A stretch of 64,000 bases of DNA from Siphonodentalium dalli (lineage: Eukaryota; Mollusca; Scaphopoda; Gadilida; Siphonodentaliidae): contig CP136069.1 of assembly GCA_032622095.1 (NCBI GenBank), forward strand, positions 203,902,690 through 203,966,689, written 5' to 3'. Under the pieces are notes generated by a model. That model did not search any database, was not told the origin of the DNA, and saw only the letters and a list, made by a program, of their open reading frames with translations. This document shows, one piece after another, positions 1 through 10,819 of this stretch (its first letter is position 1; the number at the start of each line of letters is the position of its first letter). Made by a program: the position numbers and the translations under genes.

Positions 1-3000
1 ACTGTGAGTGCCTTGGGTCCCTTTAGGGGTGATGTTTGTACAGACTTATATATTTATAACACATTTACCCACTGTGAGTGCCATGGGTCCCTTTAATAGT
101 GGTGATGTTTGTACAGACTTATATATTTATTACACATTTACCCACTGTGAGTGCCTTGGGTCCCTTTAGGGGTGGTGTTTTTAGACTTTATATATTTTTT
201 CACATTTACCCACTGTGAGTGCCTTGGGTCCCTTTAGGGGTGATGTTTGTACAGAATTATATATTTATAACACATTTACCCACTGTGAGTGCCATGGGTC
301 CCTTTAGGGGTGATGTTTGTACAGACTTATATATTTATAACACATTTACCCACTGTGAGCGCCTTGGGTCTCTTTAGGGTGGTGTTTTTAGACTTTATAT
401 ATTTTTTCACATTTACCCACTGTGAGTGCCTTGGGTCCCTTTAGGGGTGGTGTTTTTAGACTTTATATATTTATTACACATTTACCCACTGTGAGCGCCT
501 TGGGTCTCTTTAGGGTGGTGTTTTTAGACTTTATATATTTTTTCACATTTACCCACTGTGAGTGCCTTGGGTCCCTTTAGGGGTGATGTTTGTACAGAAT
601 TATATATTTATAACACATTTACCCACTGTGAGTGCCATGGGTCCCTTTAGGGGTGATGTTTGTACAGACTTATATATTTATAACACATTTACCCACTGTG
701 AGCGCCTTGGGTCTCTTTAGGGTGGTGTTTTTAGACTTTATATATTTTTTCACATTTACCCACTGTGAGTGCCTTGGGTCCCTTTAGGGGTGATGTTTGT
801 ACAGAATTATATATTTATAACACATTTACCCACTGTGAGTGCCATGGGTCCCTTTAGGGGTGATGTTTGTACAGACTTATATATTTATAACACATTTACC
901 CACTGTGAGCGCCTTGGGTCTCTTTAGGGTGGTGTTTTTAGACTTTATATATTTTTTCACATTTACCCACTGTGAGTGCCATGGGTCCCTTTAATGGTGG
1001 TGATGTTTATACAGAATTATATATTTATTACACATTTACCCACTGTGAGTGCCATGGGTCCCTTTAGGGGTGATGTTTGTACAGACTTATATATTTATAA
1101 CACATTTACCCAATGTGAGTGACTTGGGTTCCTTTAGTGGTGATGTTTGTACAGACTTATATATTTATAACACATTTACCCAATGTGAGTGACTTGGGTT
1201 CCTTTAGTGGTGATGTTTGTACAGACTTATATATTTATTACACATTTACCCACTGTGAGTGCCTTGGGTCCCTTTAGGGGTGATGTTTGTACAGACTTAT
1301 ATATTTTTTCACATTTACCCACTGTGAGTGCCTTGGGTCCCTTTAATAGTGGTGATGTTTATACAGAATTATATATTTATTACACATTTACCCACTGTGA
1401 GTGCCATGGGTCCCTATAATAGTGGTGATGTTTATACAGAATTATATATTTATTACACATTTACCCACTGTGAGTGCCTTGGGTCCCTTTAGGGGTGGTG
1501 TTTTTAGACTTTATATATTTATTACACATTTACCTTGGGTCCCTTTAATAGTGGTGTTGTTATACAGAATTATATATTTATTACACATTTACCCACTGTG
1601 AGTGCCTTGGGTCCCTTTAGGGGTGATGTTTGTACAGACTTATATATTTTTTCACATTTACCCACTGTGAGTGCCTTGGGTCCCTTTAATAGTGGTGATG
1701 TTTATACAGAATTATATATTTATAACACATTTACCCACTGTGAGTGCCTTGGGTCCCTTTAGGGGTGATGTTTGTACAGACTTATATATTTTTTCACATT
1801 TACCCACTGTGAGTGCCTTGGGTCCCTTTAATAGTGGTGATGTTTATACATAATTATATATTTATTACACATTTACCCACTGTGAGTGCCATGGGTCCCT
1901 ATAATAGTGGTGATGTTTATACAGAATTATATATTTATTACACATTTACCCACTGTGAGTGCCTTGGGTCCCTTTAGGGGTGGTGTTTTTAGACTTTATA
2001 TATTTATTACACATTTACCCACTGTGAGTGCCTTGGGTCTCTTTAATAGTGGTGATGTTTATACAGAATTATATATTTATAACACATTTACCCACTGAGT
2101 GCCTTGGGTCTCTTTAATAGTGGTGATGTTTATACAGAATTATATATTTATAACACATTTACCCACTGAGTGCCTTGGGTCTCTTTAATAGTGGTGATGT
2201 TTATACAGAATTATATATTTATAACACATTTACCCACTGTGAGTGCCATGGGTCCCTATAATAGTGGTGATGTTTATACAGAATTATATATTTTTTACAC
2301 ATTTACCCACTGTGAGTGCCTTGGGTCCCTTTAGGGGTGGTGTTTTTAGACTTTATATATTTTTTGCACATTTACCCACTGTGAGTACCATGGGTCCCTT
2401 TAATAGTGGTGATGTTTATACAGAATTATATATTTATTACACATTTACTCACTGTGAGTGCCTTGGGTCCCTATAATCGGGATGATGTTTGTACAGACTT
2501 ATATATTTTTTACACATTTACCCACTCTGAGTGCCTTGGGTCCCTTTAGGGGTGGTGTTTTTAGACTTTATATATTTTTTGCACATTTACCCACTGTGAG
2601 TGCCTTGGGTCCCTTTAGGGGTGATGTTTGTACAAACTTATATATTTTTTGCACATTTACCGGGGCGCATATATGTCCCTATAATAGTGGTGATGTTTAT
2701 ACAGAATTATATATTTATTACACATTTACCCACTGTGAGTGCCTTGGGTCCCTTTAGGGGTGATGTTTGTACAGACTTATATATTTTTTGCACATTTACC
2801 GGGGCGCATATATGTCCCTATAATAGTGGTGATGTTTATACAGAATTATATATTTATTACACATTTACCCACTGTGAGTGCCATGGGTCCCTCTAATAGG
2901 TGTGATGTTTATACAGAATTATATATTTATTACACATTTACCCACTGTGAGTGCCTTGGGTCCCTTTAGGGGTGATGTTTGTACAGACTTATATATTTTT

Positions 3001-3041
3001 TGCACATTTACCAACTGTGAGCGCCTTGGGTCCCTTTAACT
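1..3041 (+). repeat. Minisatellite, about 70-bp unit, about 43 copies
   Basis: The unit begins ACTGTGAGTGCCTTGGGTCC and ends ACATTTACCC, with a period of 66-73 bp. At least three unit types alternate: one with a TTTGTACAGAC core, one with TTTAATAGTGG and TTTATACAGAATT, and one shorter with GGTGTTTTTAGAC. Types recur in blocks, so the array has higher-order structure. Two units near 2661 and 2801 carry GGGGCGCATATATGTCC, a segment resembling the neighbouring 43-bp array. The array starts before base 1. Open frames through it are a by-product of repetition and are not genes. Confidence 0.97.
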
Positions 3042-3240
3042 ATTTCGTATTTGATCCTAATTCACATACTCTTTTTTGAAGTAATGCCTGGTTTTGAAGT
3101 AACTGACGACTTTTGAAGGAAACATCGTCAGGTTTTGAAGTAAATCTTATAATGTACGGATGGGTGATATATAGAATGTACTTTCGACTAAATAACGGGG
3201 ATGTCTGAAAGATTTTACAATACCACAAATGATGAATTTT

Positions 3241-3590
3241 GGCCGCATATATGTCTAATTAACCTATTGTGTGGGTGAGCTTTGGGCGCATATATATCTA
3301 ATTAACCTATTGTGTGGGTGAGCTTGGGTGCATTTTTGTTTAATTCACCTATTGTGTGGGTGAGCTTGGGGGCACATATATGTCTAATTAACCTATTGTG
3401 TGGGTGAGCTTGGGGGCGCATATATGTCTAATTAACCTATTGTGTGGGTGAGCTTGGGGCGCATATATGTCTAATTCACCTATTGTGTGGGTGAGCTTGG
3501 GGGCGCTAATTCACCTATTGTGTGGGTGAGCTTGGGGGCGCATATATGTCTATTAAATTCACCTATTGGGTGGGTGAGCTTGGGGGAGAT
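3241..3590 (+). repeat. Minisatellite, about 43-bp unit, 8 copies
   Basis: The unit contains GCGCATATATGTCTAATT followed by ACCTATTGTGTGGGTGAGCT. Period is 42-44 bp, with one shortened copy near 3505. It follows the 70-bp array after about 200 bp of unique-looking sequence that contains three short TTTTGAAG(T/G)A repeats. Confidence 0.95.
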
Positions 3591-4002
3591 TTCTTTAAAA
3601 TCACTTCTTGAAAAAAATGCTCATTAAAGGCTCACTTAATTTTCGAACCCCCAGATCACATTTATATAAAATATATGGCATATTATAAATATTTAAAAGA
3701 GGAATCTCCAAAACATTATATTATCAACTCATCCGGTGTAATAAAATGTGAACATGTTGTTCTTGTTGAGTTACCAATGCGATTTTGTCATCTAGATTGT
3801 GATAAAAAGTATTATTTTCATTGGAGGGGGAATAACTCTATATCTTAAGATAGAGTTATTCCCCTTCCATTGAAAATTCATCTTTAGTTTGAATTCTGTT
3901 GCATTCTGGGAGTCAAAAGGGGGATAATCTTTCTATGATTTCAGCTGTTTTCTATTTCTCTATGGGCATCTTCTGAGACAAGGTGTTTCAACTGGTGACG
4001 AA

Positions 4003-4330
4003 CCCTTTGGCGAGTAGAACGACATATATATCGTTTATCGTTGAGGAGTAGAACGACATATGTCGTTTCAGGAAGTGTTATTTTATGTAAACATAACTTC
4101 AATAAATCATCTGATTTATAAATGATTTGTATAGGAGTTATTTTGATTAATATAATGTCCCAAATGTATAAGTACAATCGATTATGATAACGCACGTTAA
4201 CAAAAAATGCACATAAATTAAAATTATTGGACCCTTTTGACCCAAACTTGTTAATAATTATTGCTATGACGTAGAAGTTAAATTTACTCATGACATCATG
4301 TATATGACGTTACAGATACTCTCCAAAGGG
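4003..4330. mobile_element. Nested 328-bp insertion with short inverted ends
   Basis: The insert starts CCCTTTGG and ends CCAAAGGG, flanked by GAA and TTC, so the local inverted repeat reads GAACCCTTTGG / CCAAAGGGTTC. The paralogous copy at 9454-9942 lacks it and reads straight through (GGTGAAGAATTACAGTATT), which supports an insertion in copy 1. No target duplication is obvious. An open frame on the minus strand inside it has no recognisable features. Confidence 0.65.
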
Positions 4331-4429
4331 TTCAAGTATTTTAATCATATTTTATGGCATAGATTGTTATTAGAACTGTATATCAAGTCACTATAAAAAA
4401 ATAATCGGTGAATTGAAAATTAACCCTTT

Positions 4430-4846
4430 ACCCAAGAGAACGTTTTTTTTACCCTGTGCCAATGCATTCTCTTATATATGCGAGTCGACCATAGGTCGCC
4501 TCGCATATATAAGAGAATGCATTGGCTTAACATATTAAAAATGATAAAATTGTCAAAGAATGTAGAAAAATATTATAAAAATTGTTAAAAAATGTAAGAA
4601 AAAATTATTAAATTGTTTTTTTTAGGCCAATGCATTCTCTTATATATGCGAGGCGACCTATTGTCGACTCGCATATATAAGAGAATGCATTGGCACAGGG
4701 CATAACTGTAACCATCACAATGTGGTCAATGAACCGGTTCCAATGATATCCATATTTGTATGGTGTTATTGAGACAGACCGAAGATATTTAGGCTGTTGA
4801 AGCTTTATTTGGGCGTTTTTGGCCGTTTTGTTGGGTTAAGGGTTAA
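4430..4846 (+). mobile_element. Family A MITE (TTAACCCTTTACCCAA), copy 1
   Basis: Both ends are TTAA-flanked inverted repeats of the form TTAACCCTTTACCCAACA; here the left end has CCCAAGAG and the right end a small duplication. The interior carries two head-to-head palindromic modules (CCAATGCATTCTCTTATATA plus its complement around GTCGACC), separated by an A/T-rich spacer. A conserved right half contains GAGACAGACCGAAGATATTT. The TTAA target is characteristic of piggyBac-type elements; no transposase is present. Confidence 0.85.
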
Positions 4847-5144
4847 TTAAGAGATTTATCCCACAGGGAGCCTCACACAGATGGAAGCATGCACTGCAGA
4901 TTGTCGTCTGCTCTAGTCTATGTGGGGCTCTATAAGGGGTTTTGTTGGGTAAGTGGGCCTTTAAAAGAACGCTCTTCAAATGTTTATATTATTTGTTTTT
5001 CATTTCTGAATATCTCCGTTATTCAGTCAATATAGATTTCTTTGGAAAAAAACTCCTTTGTCAAAACTCGTCAGTTACTTCAAAAACTTGCCGTTACACA
5101 TTTGATGCTAATTCACATATATACTCTGTGTTATTCTATTCCAG

Positions 5145-5611
5145 GGGTAAATTCATCTCCACAGATTCGCTATACTCCACAGTCACAAACTAATGAAAAC
5201 AGATCTGGTGTTGTAATACATCCAACTGTCAGCAACATGGGGCCAGAGAATAATACATTGCTACCACAACAGAGAAATCGCTCACCGATGCCACAGCGAA
5301 ATCACTCACCGATGCCGCAGCGAAATCACTCACCGATGCCACAGCGAGATCACTCACCGATGACAGAGCGAAATCGCTCATTGCCACAGCGGAATGCTTC
5401 ACCAATGTCATCGCGTGATGGTTCGCCGATGCCATATAGAAATAGTTCCATGTTGCCGCCACGTGATGCCTCGCCAATGCCATGTAGTGATGATGCGAAT
5501 CTTCCCCCATCATATGATGAGGCAATGAGGACTATTACACAGCCATCAGCTCCTCCACTCCCTCCCATAGAGGACAGAGCATTAGGCCCACCCCCCTCTT
5601 ACCCCACATGA
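5145..5611 (+). CDS. Terminal exon of a proline-rich protein with PPxY and PSAP motifs
   Basis: A pyrimidine-rich stretch ending in CCAG (AG at 5143-5144) precedes an open frame that runs to TGA at 5609-5611. About 155 residues are encoded. The centre is about nine imperfect copies of an eight-residue unit, consensus QRNxSPMP, from a 24-bp coding minisatellite (about 5272-5470), giving many SP sites for proline-directed kinases. The C-terminus has NLPPSYDEAM, then QPSAPPLPP, then GPPPSYPT. PPxY motifs bind WW domains such as those of Nedd4-type ligases, and PSAP is the kind of motif bound by TSG101. This combination is typical of the cytosolic tail of membrane-trafficking adaptors or small membrane proteins (LITAF or Shisa-like tails, by analogy only). 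Upstream exons are not recognised. The open frame continues to an ATG at 5042, but I favour the splice acceptor. Confidence 0.55.
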
Positions 5612-5712
5612 TACAATACCTCCATCCCCTTTCATAGAGGACACACCATTAGGCCCCCCCCCTTACCCCACATGATACACATCTCCTCAACCCCCTCCCA
5701 TGGAGGACCGAC
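5558..5712 (+). repeat. Degenerate tandem repeat of the exon's 3' end
   Basis: The last coding segment (CATAGAGGACAGAGCATTAG through ACCCCACATGATAC) is repeated at about 5630-5680 and again partly at 5697-5722. The extra copies lie after the stop codon and still encode a PPPY-like stretch in one frame. They look like tandem duplications of the C-terminal coding unit into the 3' UTR. Confidence 0.7.
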
Positions 5713-5715
5713 CAT

Positions 5716-5993
5716 TAGTCATATGGGACTCCCGAATGTCATATTGGACTCCCAAGTGTGCAATATGACATTTTTATTGGGACTCTGTGACGTCACGAAT
5801 TAACTCTATAGCGAAATGAACCAGTGAAATTGTGATGCACGCGCAACACTGGTGGATTTAGCAGACGTTTCACTTCCGCATTGAGTTTGTTTTCACTTTC
5901 GTGTTTACTGTTCCAAATCATGTTTTCTGGTGATCAAAATACAGGTTTTATTCCAAAAATTTGGATAAACATACAGATGGATAATAAAAATGT
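5716..5993. other. Unassigned AT-rich stretch with one CRE site
   Basis: No gene is seen. A perfect cAMP-response-element palindrome TGACGTCA lies at 5788-5795. Direct short repeats of CATATTGGACTCCC occur at 5718-5755. Confidence 0.4.
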
Positions 5994-6157
5994 CATTATA
6001 CAATGTTGCGTACAGTATGAGTTTTTATTGTACTCGTCCAGGTTGTGGTGAAAAGTTATATTGGACTCGACACTGCATGTCTCGTCCAATATGACTTTTC
6101 ACCACAAACTGGACTCGTACAAGAAAAACACATACTGTACGCAACATTGTATAATAA
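5994..6157. mobile_element. Foldback element, about 75-bp arms
   Basis: The left arm (TTATACAATGTTGCGTACAG onward) is matched by its complement ending CTGTACGCAACATTGTATAA. The loop around 6070-6085 is short. The arms contain GTTGTGGTGAAAAGT and GGACTCGTAC-type motifs. This is a strong hairpin and likely a small non-autonomous element. Confidence 0.8.
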
Positions 6158-6212
6158 CTTTATAATATTTACACTCAGGTTGTGGGGCATTAATGCAGGA
6201 TTTTCGTTAATT

Positions 6213-6290
6213 TTAAAGGCCCACTTAATTTTCGAATGTATCATTTATATTGTGTTGTTTATAAATACTCATTTAATCTGTTAAATGTAA
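6213..6290 (+). mobile_element. Family K fragment (left end only)
   Basis: TTAAAGGCCCACTTAATTTT matches the left end of the copies at 3624 and 9454. Similarity fades within about 80 bp. The 6291-6525 stretch that follows shows nothing recognisable. Confidence 0.6.
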
Positions 6291-6525
6291 ATATAAGAAA
6301 AGGTGGTTTATTATGTTCCATTGCATATATAGTGTATGGATGCAGGTTGGTCTGACATTTTTATGTAATAATTTGGACTCATTTTCATCATTCTGTATTT
6401 CAAGGTGGAGTGTTATTATACTGTCCATTTTGTGAAGTTAAAACGAGAATTCCATGCAGATTACAACAATTATATATTCATCTCCAGCGAGGCTATTATA
6501 TATAGAAACCAGGTTCAGTGTGATT

Positions 6526-7018
6526 GAGGCTCAAGCAGAATGAGGTTCCCAGAGGGTGAATTTGGTACCGATTGTACACATGCTGGATAGCGTCAATAAA
6601 TGCACCCTCTGGGACCTCTGCAAATGACAGACATACTATTTAAGGCTTGCACTGTGGATGAATGGAAGTTATAACTTATACAGGTTTTCATGGTACTGTA
6701 GTTCAAAGCCTCAACTAGCTAGACCGAGGATCGGATTGAAGTTCCCCAGTTGAAGTTGATGTTCTCCCATTAGTCACATGATTATACATTTTATCTTCTG
6801 CAAATTAGGAGATATCAAAACTGAACAAAACAGGGAAAAGTAACAATGTTAATTTGAGACTACAGATACTTCCCAGAAGATGAGGCCAAAGCAGAATGAG
6901 GTCCCCAGAGGGTGAATTTAGTGATGCTAACCTGCTGTGAGGGGTAGCGTAACTAGATTCACCCTCTGGAGACCTCATTTGGCATATGACGGACACCCTA
7001 TTTCATGGCTTGCATCCC
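6526..7018. mobile_element. Family F MITE, two partial copies
   Basis: Segments 6526-6656 and 6706-7018 carry the family F module AGAATGAGGTYCCCAGAGGG with its complement CCCTCTGGGGACCTCATTCT. Both end with GACAGACAYACTATTT-like sequence and a GGCTTG terminus. The second includes the long centre seen in full-length copies (ATTTTATCTTCTGCAAATTA, GAAGATGAGGCC). Confidence 0.8.
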
Positions 7019-7062
7019 CGGTGGAAATTGTCAGACCAACTTTCTTAGACAAGGTTATAGTC

Positions 7063-7972
7063 TTAAAGGTACTCCAGGCCTTCAAAGTGGGTTCGTGCAA
7101 AATAACATAAAAGTCTGTAAAACAACTACATTAACAACTACATGAACAAATTAGATCAACTTTGTTATTATTTTCATTATTAATAAAACTACTCTCCAAT
7201 AATGAGATTTTGCATGTCAAAACCATTGTTATGTAAACATTACTGTTACAGTAGAATTAACATAAATGTCCAATTAGTCCAATAAGATACTAAAGTTACT
7301 CAATCCGATCAGACGCTCCTAAATTACTATTTCTTTGGCTTCGGGGGTAAAAAATATTTGATTCGAGTCGAGGAACCTACCCATCAAAGCTCTGAGTGAT
7401 CAGATATCGATTTTTGAAGTTTGTTATTTCTATAGTTTATGGCCCAGAAACACGCCATCAAAAGGATGGTCTCGCTCGGTCAAAATTGCGGATGAAGAAG
7501 GATAACTCTAAATTCAAGTGGTTATTATTGCGGATGAAGAAGGATAACTCTAAATTCAAGTGGTTATTATTACCACTTGATTTTACAGTTATCCATCTTC
7601 ATCTGCAATTTGTCCGTTTGACCACGTGTTTCTAGGCCAATTATTAGTACACATCTCGAGAAATGATTAACTTCAAAAATCAATATCTGATCACTCGGAG
7701 CTTTGATGGTTGGGTTCCTCGACTAAAATCAAATATTTTTTACCCCCCGAAGCCAAAGAAATAGTAATTTAGGAGCGTCTGATCGGATTGAGTATCTTTA
7801 AAGTTTAATTAAAACTTTATGGTAAACATTGGAAATGGTCAAAGCATTGAAAAATATTCTGAAAATCATATTCAGTCTAAAACATTTTAACTTAATACAA
7901 GATTAGCAATGTTTGTTGTTGTAAATCACTGTAACAGTTTTGTTTACATAACAATGGTTTCAACATTCAGAG
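7063..7972. mobile_element. Large foldback/TTAA-type element, about 0.8 kb
   Basis: Inner arms at about 7285-7560 and 7565-7802 are inverted copies sharing CTCAATCCGATCAGACGCTC, TTTCTTTGGCTTCGG and GGATAACTCTAAATTCAAGT. Outer arms at 7209-7252 and 7928-7970 share AAACCATTGTTATGTAAACA. A 53-bp stretch with GATGAAGAAGGATAACTCT is directly duplicated at 7486-7570. The ends TTAAAGGTACTC (7063) and GAGTATCTTTAA (7802) suggest TTAA flanking. No transposase frame is seen. Confidence 0.75.
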
Positions 7973-7989
7973 TGTTTATCTATTTATCC

Positions 7990-8045
7990 ATGTTCTTTTA
8001 TAATTTGTGCACATTACCAATTGTGAGTGCCTTTGGTCCATTTAA
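7990..8045 (+). repeat. Orphan diverged unit of the 70-bp minisatellite
   Basis: GCACATTACCAATTGTGAGT followed by GCCTTTGGTCCATTTAA matches the junction of the 1-3041 array units, especially the last one at 3001-3040. It lies about 5 kb away as a single copy. Confidence 0.65.
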
Positions 8046-8194
8046 GTCATCATTATCATCATCATCATTTATGGACATTTTAAGTCTTACGACGTTGTCT
8101 GTTGATATAGATTATTTTCACAATAATTGTGCATGTGTATAGAGTGTGTATAATGGTACGCAAGTCACTCATCATAATCAGATCTTATATCTTA

Positions 8195-8569
8195 GGCGAC
8201 ACCAAGTTTTAAGTCTGGTTTACGAACACCTCCTACAACTTTTTTTCCATTTCATGAAAAAAAATAAAACTTTTTTCTCCCAAAATATTTTACATGCGTA
8301 CTGATTTCCATGTGCTGTCGCATCCGGTTCTGCTTATGATCATTTACAGATCCATATTTTCATGTATTTCATGACAAGAAATGTCTTGTTTGGTTCAGAA
8401 TTTCATTCAAAAATTGTTTTTCACAATTTTTGTAAAATTTATGTAAAATTCCACGATTTACTTGATATAAATTGAGGGGACAATTTATTTTATTTTTATT
8501 TTTTTCCCTCCTGCATCTACTTTTTTCTCCCCACATGTTCGTAAACCAGACTTAAAAATTGGTGTCGCC
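8195..8569 (+). mobile_element. PIF/Harbinger-like MITE, family M copy 1
   Basis: The element starts GGCGACACCAAG and ends GGTGTCGCC, with inverted ends of about 33 bp (TCTGGTTTACGAACA / TGTTCGTAAACCAGA). Both sides are flanked by TTA (8192-8194 and 8570-8572). A 3-bp TTA target and GG-starting termini are the hallmarks of PIF/Harbinger (Tourist-like) MITEs. It sits at the 3' end of a LINE relic. Confidence 0.85.
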
Positions 8570-8572
8570 TTA

Positions 8573-8985
8573 TACAATAAAAACTTGCATCAAGTCTCTC
8601 ATCGAAGTGCTCCAACATTTCAGCTTCCACAATAAAGTCCAATGACGAATTCATCGCATTTACTACTCTGTTGCTGAAATAGTTTTTCCTCAATTCTGTG
8701 TGGCAGAACTTCACCCGACATTTGTACCCGACCCTTGTTCTCTGGTTGTGAACCCGCTCAAAGAGTTCATCATATTCGATGGCATAAAGGTGATGAAAGA
8801 GTTTATATTTCAATCATGTCACCCATGAATCATCGATATTTAAGGGACTGCACACATTCGTGTCATGTATTCTGCATGTTTTAGTTCGGGTACAACTTTT
8901 GTTGCCCTTCTCGGAAATTTCAAGATTGCGATAGAATGTTTTTTGTACAGAGGATACCAGATTGTATCCATCTGTACAATCTATT
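8573..8985 (-). pseudogene. LINE reverse-transcriptase tail relic (CR1/L2-like)
   Basis: On the minus strand this encodes the conserved C-terminal tail of non-LTR retrotransposon ORF2. PRRATKVVPEL (about 8880-8910) is followed by FMGDMIEI, the span YDELFERVHNQRTRVGYKC, and RKNYFSNRVVNAMNSS. These match the usual order QRRATKLIPEL, YRRxRGDLIE, RTRGH, RKNFFSxRVxNxWNSLP. At least two frame changes and in-frame stops break it, and the 3' side ends at the MITE at 8195-8569. It is dead and cannot supply reverse transcriptase. Assignment to a clade is tentative. Confidence 0.8.
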
Positions 8986-9453
8986 AATTCTACTTCAAAT
9001 CCATATTCACCATATTTGTTTGGGCAACTAAGTGTATATAATATTTACATGTCGCTGTTGTTTAATTAGTAATTCATTATATATATGGTATCCTCCAGTT
9101 CCATAAGTAATGGACGGAGTAATAAACTTTTCTGTATTATGTATTCATTCCAACTGCAAGAAGGATCGTTTTATTATCTGCATTACTCTTGTGGCTTTTA
9201 GCACCATTCCACTTATGTGTTGATCGAAAGATAGCTTGTTGTTGTTGTTGTTATCCCGAGGTCTTTCCCACATGCAGAAGAAGAGGTTGCTGATCTCTCC
9301 TGAACATCCGTCATATAGTATTCTATCATTGGGTTGTTGTATCCCAAGTGTAATATGTGATTTTTTGGAATTAAATCAGAGTTGCCATTGTAGTGACCAC
9401 TCGCAGATGGCGGTCATCAAACATAAGGGATTATCATTGGTCAGTTATAGATG
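8986..9453. other. Unassigned stretch upstream of the LINE relic
   Basis: No clear gene. It contains a short (GTT)n run at about 9238-9252 and may be diverged LINE sequence, but no conserved motif is seen. Confidence 0.3.
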
Positions 9454-9942
9454 TTAAAGGCCCACTTAATTTTCAAACCCACAGATCACATTAATAAAAT
9501 ATATGTCATATTCTGTACCATTTGAAAGAGGAAGCTCCAAAACATTGTATTATCAACTTATCCGGTGTAATAAAGTGTGAACATGGTTTTTGTTGAGTTA
9601 CCAATGTGATTTTGTCATCTGGATTGTAGTAAAAAGTGTATTTTTGTCAATGGAGGGGGAATAACTCTATATCTTAAAGAGAGGTTATTCCCCTTCCATT
9701 GAAAATTCATCTTTAGTTTGAATTCTGTTGCATTCTGTTAGGCAAAACGGGGGTAATCAATCATGCTATGATTTCAGCTGTTTTCTATTTCTCTATGGGC
9801 ATCTTCTGAGACACAGATGTTTCAAATGGTGAAGAATTACAGTATTTTAATCATATTTTATGTCATAGATTGTTATTAAAACTGTATATCAAGTCACTAT
9901 AAAAAAAATAATCGGTGACTCAAAGATTAAGTGAGCTTTTAA
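9454..9942 (+). mobile_element. Family K MITE, copy 2 (intact)
   Basis: It runs from TTAAAGGCCCACTTAATTTT to ATTAAGTGAGCTTTTAA, 489 bp, with TTAA at both ends. It is uninterrupted and serves as the empty-site reference for copy 1. Its right TTAA (9939-9942) is also the first TTAA of the family B fragment that follows. Confidence 0.8.
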
Positions 9943-10027
9943 CCCTTTGAGTGCCAGGTCGATTTTTGTATCAACCCATATACCTTGTGCCAATGCATTC
10001 TCTTATATATGCGAGTCGACCATAGGT
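9939..10027 (-). mobile_element. Family B MITE fragment
   Basis: TTAACCCTTTGAGTGCCAGG leads into TTTTTGTATCAACCC and half of the shared palindromic module, then stops at CCATAGG. It abuts family K through a shared TTAA. Confidence 0.75.
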
Positions 10028-10084
10028 TAAAGTTTTGACATCGATTATTTTTCACCATCAAGAATTATTAGTGGCCCAGTAAAC

Positions 10085-10296
10085 GGTCGACGAGCCTACG
10101 GTCTCGGACCAAATTGCGGATGAAACTGGATAACTCTAAAATCAAGAGGCATTCTGTTGGTAATAAAACCAAATTTCGCAGAACCTGTTGATAAATAAAA
10201 TGTTTCGGGCAATTTTATACTATAGTTGAAAATGTAATCTGTTGTAATCTGATTATATGGGGAACATCGAATCGGATTGAGTACCTTTAATATCAA
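10085..10296. repeat. Fragment related to the 7.1-8.0 kb foldback element
   Basis: AAATTGCGGATGAAACTGG and ATAACTCTAAAATCAAG match its inner arms, and the right end GAATCGGATTGAGTACCTTT matches its terminus. Confidence 0.55.
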
Positions 10297-10819
10297 TTTT
10301 ATTTAGAATTAGAATTCTCCCCCCTTATACTGTAAATGTACAAAATGGCAATATCAATATTTAGAATGATACCACATTCCTTCCATTGACCATGTGTACA
10401 TGTAGATTGACAACTAGGAAATCTGTATGTTATGGGATGAGGAAAGAGGGGGGGTTGGGAATGTCTCGCCCCTCCCCCACATTTGGCCAATATATTCAAC
10501 AGTTAGAAATTAGAGTAGCAAATAGAAATGTATGCCTCTGAATTTTCAGTTAGGTGTGTAGATGGAAATTCTAAGGTGGATGCCCAACCCCACAAATTTC
10601 CAACACCACTCCCCTCTATCCACAACCCTGGTTAAGTTTCTAAGTTCACTCAAACATCAGGTAAAGCTCAATACTTTTTTATATTTGTTCACAAACATTT
10701 TAGTTTGTTATCCATAACTAAGCCTGGTGCTGCTCCATGTTTGATGTATGTTTTATATATGGATTATTAAATATTTTAATATTTATAATATTACCTTATT
10801 TTTATACGAAGTTTGCTTA
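10297..10819. other. Unassigned stretch
   Basis: No gene, tandem array or MITE end was recognised. A G-rich/C-rich patch lies at 10440-10485. Confidence 0.3.

Larger units (their letters stand above)
3624..4964 (+). mobile_element. TTAA-flanked MITE family K, copy 1, interrupted by nested insertions
   Basis: The left end is TTAAAGGCTCACTTAATTTT and the right end AAGTGGGCCTTTAA, which are inverted repeats. A second copy at 9454-9942 matches over most of its length. This copy is interrupted by a 328-bp insert at 4003-4330 and by a family A element at 4430-4846. A short stretch at 4847-4950 resembles the 41.5-kb tandem repeat in reverse. The interior carries a palindrome around 3820-3873 (GGGGGAATAACTCTAT and its complement). 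No coding capacity is seen. Confidence 0.8.

Noticed and set aside
1189-2969. Several overlapping frames of 60-99 codons
   Set aside because: All are translations of the 70-bp minisatellite.
3241-3590. CRISPR array
   Set aside because: Units are contiguous with no unique spacers, and the genome is eukaryotic. The same applies to the 46-bp and 35-bp arrays.
5229-5568. Minus-strand frames of 72-98 codons over the proline-rich exon
   Set aside because: Shadows of the 24-bp coding repeat; the plus frame has PPxY/PSAP motifs and a splice acceptor.
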